Below are positions 12,417 to 15,803 of a stretch of DNA of 15,803 nt, piece by piece. The notes below the pieces were generated by a model that was not told the DNA's origin, ran no database searches, and worked only from the letters and a program-made list of their open reading frames with translations. Both the position numbers and the translations under genes were made by a program. The stretch lies in assembly GCA_964567845.1 (NCBI GenBank), contig CAZMOG010000045.1, positions 1 to 15,803 of the forward strand. Direction: 5' to 3'. Every line of letters begins with the position of its first letter. Position 1 is the stretch's first letter. Origin of the DNA: RGIG9079 sp964567845. GTDB lineage: Bacteria; Bacteroidota; Bacteroidia; Bacteroidales; Marinifilaceae.

Positions 12417-14339
12417 ATGAAAGAGTTTAACTATATAGCCGAGCAGTTTGGCGACATAAGAATTCTGCGCTACACTGTCGATGCTTTCGACTCACTCGAT
12501 TTGAAAGAGAAGCTGTTCATATACCACATGAGTCAGGCGGCACTTGCAGGTCGCGATATACTGTGGGACCAGAACAATATCCACAACCTTGCCATTCGCA
12601 ATATACTATGCAAAATTTGGGAAGAGTATAAGGGCAACCGTTCAAGCGAACAGTTCAAGGCATTTGAACTTTATACCAAACGTGTACTCTTCGCAAATGG
12701 TATTCACCACCACTACTCTATGGATAAATTCACGCCCGGATTCACCGAGGAGTGGCTGAAAGAGGCTTGGCAAATGGTTCAAGGCAACCCCGACGAGTTG
12801 AACCATGTTCTACAGGTAATCTTCGACAAAAAGTACATGGCAAAACGTGTTGTACTTGGCGACACACAGGATTTGATTCAGGCCTCGGCCAACAACTACT
12901 ACCAAAATGTAACTCAAGCAGAGGCCGAGGAGTTCTATGCAAACATGCAAGTCAACGAATCGGAACCCATTTCAAAGGGGCTGAACAGCACATTGGTAAA
13001 ACAAAACGGCAAAATATTCGAGGAGGTTTGGCGCATTGGCGGAAAATACTCAAAACAGATTGAGCAGATATGCCACCACCTTAAACAGGCAATCCCCTAC
13101 GCTCACAACAATGAGCAGAAAGAGCTGCTTGAAATGCTTATCGACTACTACACCACAGGAAATCTTGAAACATTCGACCGTTTCAGTATTGCCTGGCTAA
13201 AGGAGCAGAGTGCCCCAATCGACTTTATCAACGGATTTATTGAGGTATATGGCGACCCTCTCGGCATGAAAGCAAGCTGGGAATCGGTAATCGAGATAGT
13301 TGACAAAGAGGCGTGCAAACGTACCGAAACATTGGCAGCCAACGCTGAGTGGTTCGAGCACAATGCCCCCACCGATCCCAAATACAAAAAAGAGAGCGTA
13401 TCGGGAGTAACAGCCCGGGTAATGCAGGTTGCAATGCTTGGAGGAGACTGTCACCCTGCAACTCCGATTGGAATAAATCTGCCTAATGCCGAATGGATTC
13501 GCGAAAAATATGGAAGTAAATCGGTTACTCTCGACAACATTACATACGCCTACGACCAGGCCGCAAAAGCAAGCGGAGGTACACTGGAAGAGTTTGCCGC
13601 AAATCAGGCAGAGATCGACCTTTGCAAAGAGCATGGCGCACTTGGTTCAACCCTCCACACCGATCTGCATGAGTGTCTTGGCCACGGCTCAGGTCGCTTA
13701 ATGCCGGGAGTTTCGGGCGAGGCCTTAAAGAGCTACGGCTCCACTATCGAAGAGGCTCGTGCCGACCTGTTTGCCCTTTACTACATAATGGATCCTAAAT
13801 TGGTGGAATTGGGCCTTATTCCAAGCCTGAAGGTGGGCGAGGCTGAATATTGCAGCTATATCCGCAACGGCTTAATGGGTCAATTAACCCGCATAAAACC
13901 GGGCTGCAACCTTGAGGAGAGCCACATGCGTAACCGCCAACTTATTGCTTTATGGGCATACGAACATGGCAAGGAACAGAATGTAATAGAAAAGGTTGAT
14001 AACAACGGTAAAACTGCCTTTGTCATCAACGATTTTCAGGCCCTGCGCGGCTTATTTGCCCAACTATTGGCCGAGGTTCAACGCATCAAATCCGAAGGCG
14101 ACTACAGCGCTGCTGCACAATTGGTAGAGCAATATGGAGTAAAGGTTGACCAGGAGCTATTGAGCGAGGTTTTGGAGCGCTACGAAAAGTTGGGAATTGC
14201 ACCATACGCCGGCTTCATCAACCCCGAATACAGTTTGGTATTTTCGGGCGAGGGCTCAAAAGAAATCATCAATGTCGCAATCTCCTACCCCGAGAACTTC
14301 ATCGACCAACAACTTAAATATAACAAACGAGGCATTTAA
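12417..14339 (+). CDS. Dipeptidyl peptidase III (zinc peptidase family M49)
   Basis: This 640-residue metallopeptidase removes dipeptides from the N-terminus of short peptides. The M49 zinc motif HECLGH (H418-H423) and the second motif EEARAD (E445-D450), with E446 as third ligand, are both intact. Their 27-residue spacing matches what I recall for the Bacteroides thetaiotaomicron enzyme, and is shorter than in mammals. HECLGH with cysteine is also the Bacteroides form. The motif lies about 30 residues earlier than in that 675-residue protein. The start MKEFNYIAEQ has no signal peptide or lipobox, so a cytoplasmic place is likely. DCHPATPIGINLPN is another conserved block. It probably shares a transcript with trmH. 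The stop codon lies inside a terminator hairpin. Confidence 0.94.
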   Translation: MKEFNYIAEQFGDIRILRYTVDAFDSLDLKEKLFIYHMSQAALAGRDILWDQNNIHNLAIRNILCKIWEEYKGNRSSEQFKAFELYTKRVLFANGIHHHYSMDKFTPGFTEEWLKEAWQMVQGNPDELNHVLQVIFDKKYMAKRVVLGDTQDLIQASANNYYQNVTQAEAEEFYANMQVNESEPISKGLNSTLVKQNGKIFEEVWRIGGKYSKQIEQICHHLKQAIPYAHNNEQKELLEMLIDYYTTGNLETFDRFSIAWLKEQSAPIDFINGFIEVYGDPLGMKASWESVIEIVDKEACKRTETLAANAEWFEHNAPTDPKYKKESVSGVTARVMQVAMLGGDCHPATPIGINLPNAEWIREKYGSKSVTLDNITYAYDQAAKASGGTLEEFAANQAEIDLCKEHGALGSTLHTDLHECLGHGSGRLMPGVSGEALKSYGSTIEEARADLFALYYIMDPKLVELGLIPSLKVGEAEYCSYIRNGLMGQLTRIKPGCNLEESHMRNRQLIALWAYEHGKEQNVIEKVDNNGKTAFVINDFQALRGLFAQLLAEVQRIKSEGDYSAAAQLVEQYGVKVDQELLSEVLERYEKLGIAPYAGFINPEYSLVFSGEGSKEIINVAISYPENFIDQQLKYNKRGI

Positions 14340-14351
14340 GCCTCGTTTGTT
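14322..14351. terminator. Shared terminator hairpin between convergent genes
   Basis: A perfect 12-bp inverted repeat (AACAAACGAGGC at 14322-14333, its complement at 14340-14351) encloses a 6-nt loop that contains the peptidase stop codon. It ends 13 bp before the minus-strand gene's stop at 14364. It has only short T runs on each side. It should work for both converging transcripts. Confidence 0.8.
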
Positions 14352-14363
14352 GATTCCTTACTC

Positions 14364-15803
14364 CTAATTCGTAATTTGCCAATACTCATAAATAGGCTCG
14401 CCACTTTCAGTCACTCCCTCCACAACCATCAAATATCTGCTATTCTCACCCTCCTTAACTGCCGGAAAATCAAAAGAGAAACTATCTCCGCTACTCATAA
14501 TTAAGTTCGGATTCCAATATCGAGTAATAACCTCGTCAATAATTGGTTTCTGCTCCTCCTTCAAATTAGTATATGTTGGCACATAGAACTGAACCTCATT
14601 CTGAGGTGCGTATGGTACAAATATCTGTTTATCCCAACTAATCTCAACACTGCTTGACATAGAATTATCTACTACTGCCCCTGCCCAGACACCATAAAAA
14701 TAGCGATTATTGTGTGCTGGACTCTGACTAAACAAGTTAACCGTTGTACCCAAAATCTTAAAAGAATTCTCATTTAACATTTTAACCGGATGCATATAGT
14801 CTCCGGATTGTAAGTTCTCTGCATTATTTACCATAACCTTTTGCTTAGCCTGCTCCGCTTTCTCAGGAAAATAGTTTTTATCCGATGAGCCTTTTATCTC
14901 TCCCAACGTACCCATTCTTCCCGGTGTAATATAATTCACCCCCACCATTTTGTTTCCACCAGGAACAAAAGCAGAATTAGCAGCTTGACCTATACGTGAA
15001 CCGGAAAACATTCTACTGCCATCAACTGTGTACATTAGCGGAACTCCTCCATAGTTTACAACATCGGTATAACCTTTTAAAAAGTTCATTCGTGCCTCCT
15101 TTTCCAATGAGTCCTTCATTATCATCTCGGCAGTCTTACGAGTATAACTCTTAACACTTACAGTTCCCAATGTATTGATTCGCTCTCCATTATCTGCAAA
15201 TACATAATCTTTTGAGTAATTTTTGTAAAACTCATTATCAGAATTGAATACAGCAAAAGGAATTCCAATCTTATAACTCTTATATTCAGGTTTATCTATC
15301 TCTATTTGTAACCTTTTATCAAGCGAAGGCGCTTGAACAACAAATGAGGTATTTTCTTTAAAATGCAGATTATCAAAAACAAAAAATCCCAAAGAATCCG
15401 TTATTGTTGTTTCAATCATTCCGTTTGAAGATAATAAAACCACCTTTGTACCCTTTACAGTCTTGTCACCTATCAACATTTTTACTCTACCATCTACAAA
15501 TTGACCTCGCTCCATATAATAGCTATTAAATATAGAGAAGCTCTCATTCAAAATACTCTCAACATTAAATCTACTCCACCCTTGTGTTAATAGCAAAGCA
15601 TCCATATCCTGGTTACGAGTTTGATTCTTTTCATCAAAATAATAACCGGGATTCTCAACAAAACCCTTTAAATCACTGGTTAACAACTGAAACGCCTCAA
15701 TACCACCTGAATTTATATCTATCACACCTTGGCCAACATTTACAACAGTAACCGACATGGTTGCATTGTCTCCATTTTTACTCCTATAAGATATTGAAGC
15801 CGG
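14364..15803 (-). CDS. C-terminal part of an MG2 / carboxypeptidase-regulatory-like surface protein
   Basis: The frame stays open to the window edge: the 15 codons before the internal ATG at 15758 (from P-A-S-I-S-Y to A-T) have no stop, so the start lies beyond 15803 and 479 residues are visible. QLLTSDLKGFVENPGYYF, LLLTQGWSRF, and a regulatory-type beta domain (TKVVLLSSNG to FVVQAPS) resemble large Bacteroidetes proteins with alpha-2-macroglobulin MG2 and carboxypeptidase-like domains. They often have a TonB-receptor-plug-like part and are exported. The family ending RYWNPNL followed by YLMVVEGVTESGEPI is present. No clear TonB plug is seen: the stretch around VPLMYTVDGSRMFSG may be a remnant. 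No function is firmly known. Its stop codon lies in an ACTCCTAA repeat. Confidence 0.75.
   Translation of the reverse strand, partial: PASISYRSKNGDNATMSVTVVNVGQGVIDINSGGIEAFQLLTSDLKGFVENPGYYFDEKNQTRNQDMDALLLTQGWSRFNVESILNESFSIFNSYYMERGQFVDGRVKMLIGDKTVKGTKVVLLSSNGMIETTITDSLGFFVFDNLHFKENTSFVVQAPSLDKRLQIEIDKPEYKSYKIGIPFAVFNSDNEFYKNYSKDYVFADNGERINTLGTVSVKSYTRKTAEMIMKDSLEKEARMNFLKGYTDVVNYGGVPLMYTVDGSRMFSGSRIGQAANSAFVPGGNKMVGVNYITPGRMGTLGEIKGSSDKNYFPEKAEQAKQKVMVNNAENLQSGDYMHPVKMLNENSFKILGTTVNLFSQSPAHNNRYFYGVWAGAVVDNSMSSSVEISWDKQIFVPYAPQNEVQFYVPTYTNLKEEQKPIIDEVITRYWNPNLIMSSGDSFSFDFPAVKEGENSRYLMVVEGVTESGEPIYEYWQITN

Noticed and set aside
13197..13634. 145-codon open frame on the - strand
   Set aside because: It is antisense to the conserved M49 peptidase, whose motifs are intact, and resembles no family.
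15002..15120. TonB-dependent receptor plug domain in the partial surface protein
   Set aside because: TVDGSRMF hints at a plug-like DG turn, but the rest of the plug and any beta-barrel are absent, so the receptor label is not supported.

Overview
The window looks like a chromosome segment of a Bacteroidales bacterium (Bacteroidetes). Three things point that way. Promoter-like sites upstream of several genes match the Bacteroidetes TTTG-(19-21 nt)-TAnnTTTG form. Start codons are preceded by A-rich stretches rather than Shine-Dalgarno sites. Several families are typical of the phylum: a TIGR02757/DUF2400 protein, a Bacteroides-type dipeptidyl peptidase III with a HECLGH zinc site, and an MG2/carboxypeptidase-regulatory-like surface protein. 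The genus cannot be fixed from the sequence alone. No rRNA, tRNA, CRISPR array, transposase or integrase was seen.

Layout: (1) 1-1025: an AraC-type regulator on + with its own promoter, ending at a hairpin shared with the convergent gene. (2) 1026-4102, all on -: rmuC, a short formate/nitrite-type channel gene, a repeat-rich 223-bp spacer, then a DUF2400 gene. (3) 4126-5720: an AT-rich single-gene segment holding a DUF4062 / GHKL-ATPase / winged-helix protein. It is bounded by 30-bp direct repeats, one of which is the 3' end of the next gene. (4) 5699-6856 on -: an MFS efflux transporter. (5) 7047-7499 on +: a cysteine-rich Hsp20, followed by a 320-bp gene-free stretch with terminator, palindrome and direct repeats. 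(6) 7820-11318 on +: a tight four-gene run of gamma-carbonic anhydrase, ribulose-phosphate 3-epimerase, an FtsE-like ATPase and a COG2509-type FAD dehydrogenase. (7) 11397-11660: HU with its own promoter and terminator. (8) 11737-14339: trmH and a zinc peptidase M49 gene 2 bp apart. (9) 14364-15803 on -: the C-terminal part of a large surface-type protein whose start lies beyond the window.

Most genes are housekeeping. The best candidate for an accessory system is the DUF4062-ATPase gene. It differs in composition from its neighbours, carries its own promoter, and sits exactly between two copies of the MFS 3' end, as if inserted there with regeneration of that end. Other points of interest are the KEC-repeat cysteine-rich Hsp20, an 11-residue tandem coiled-coil repeat in RmuC, and two families of intergenic repeats.
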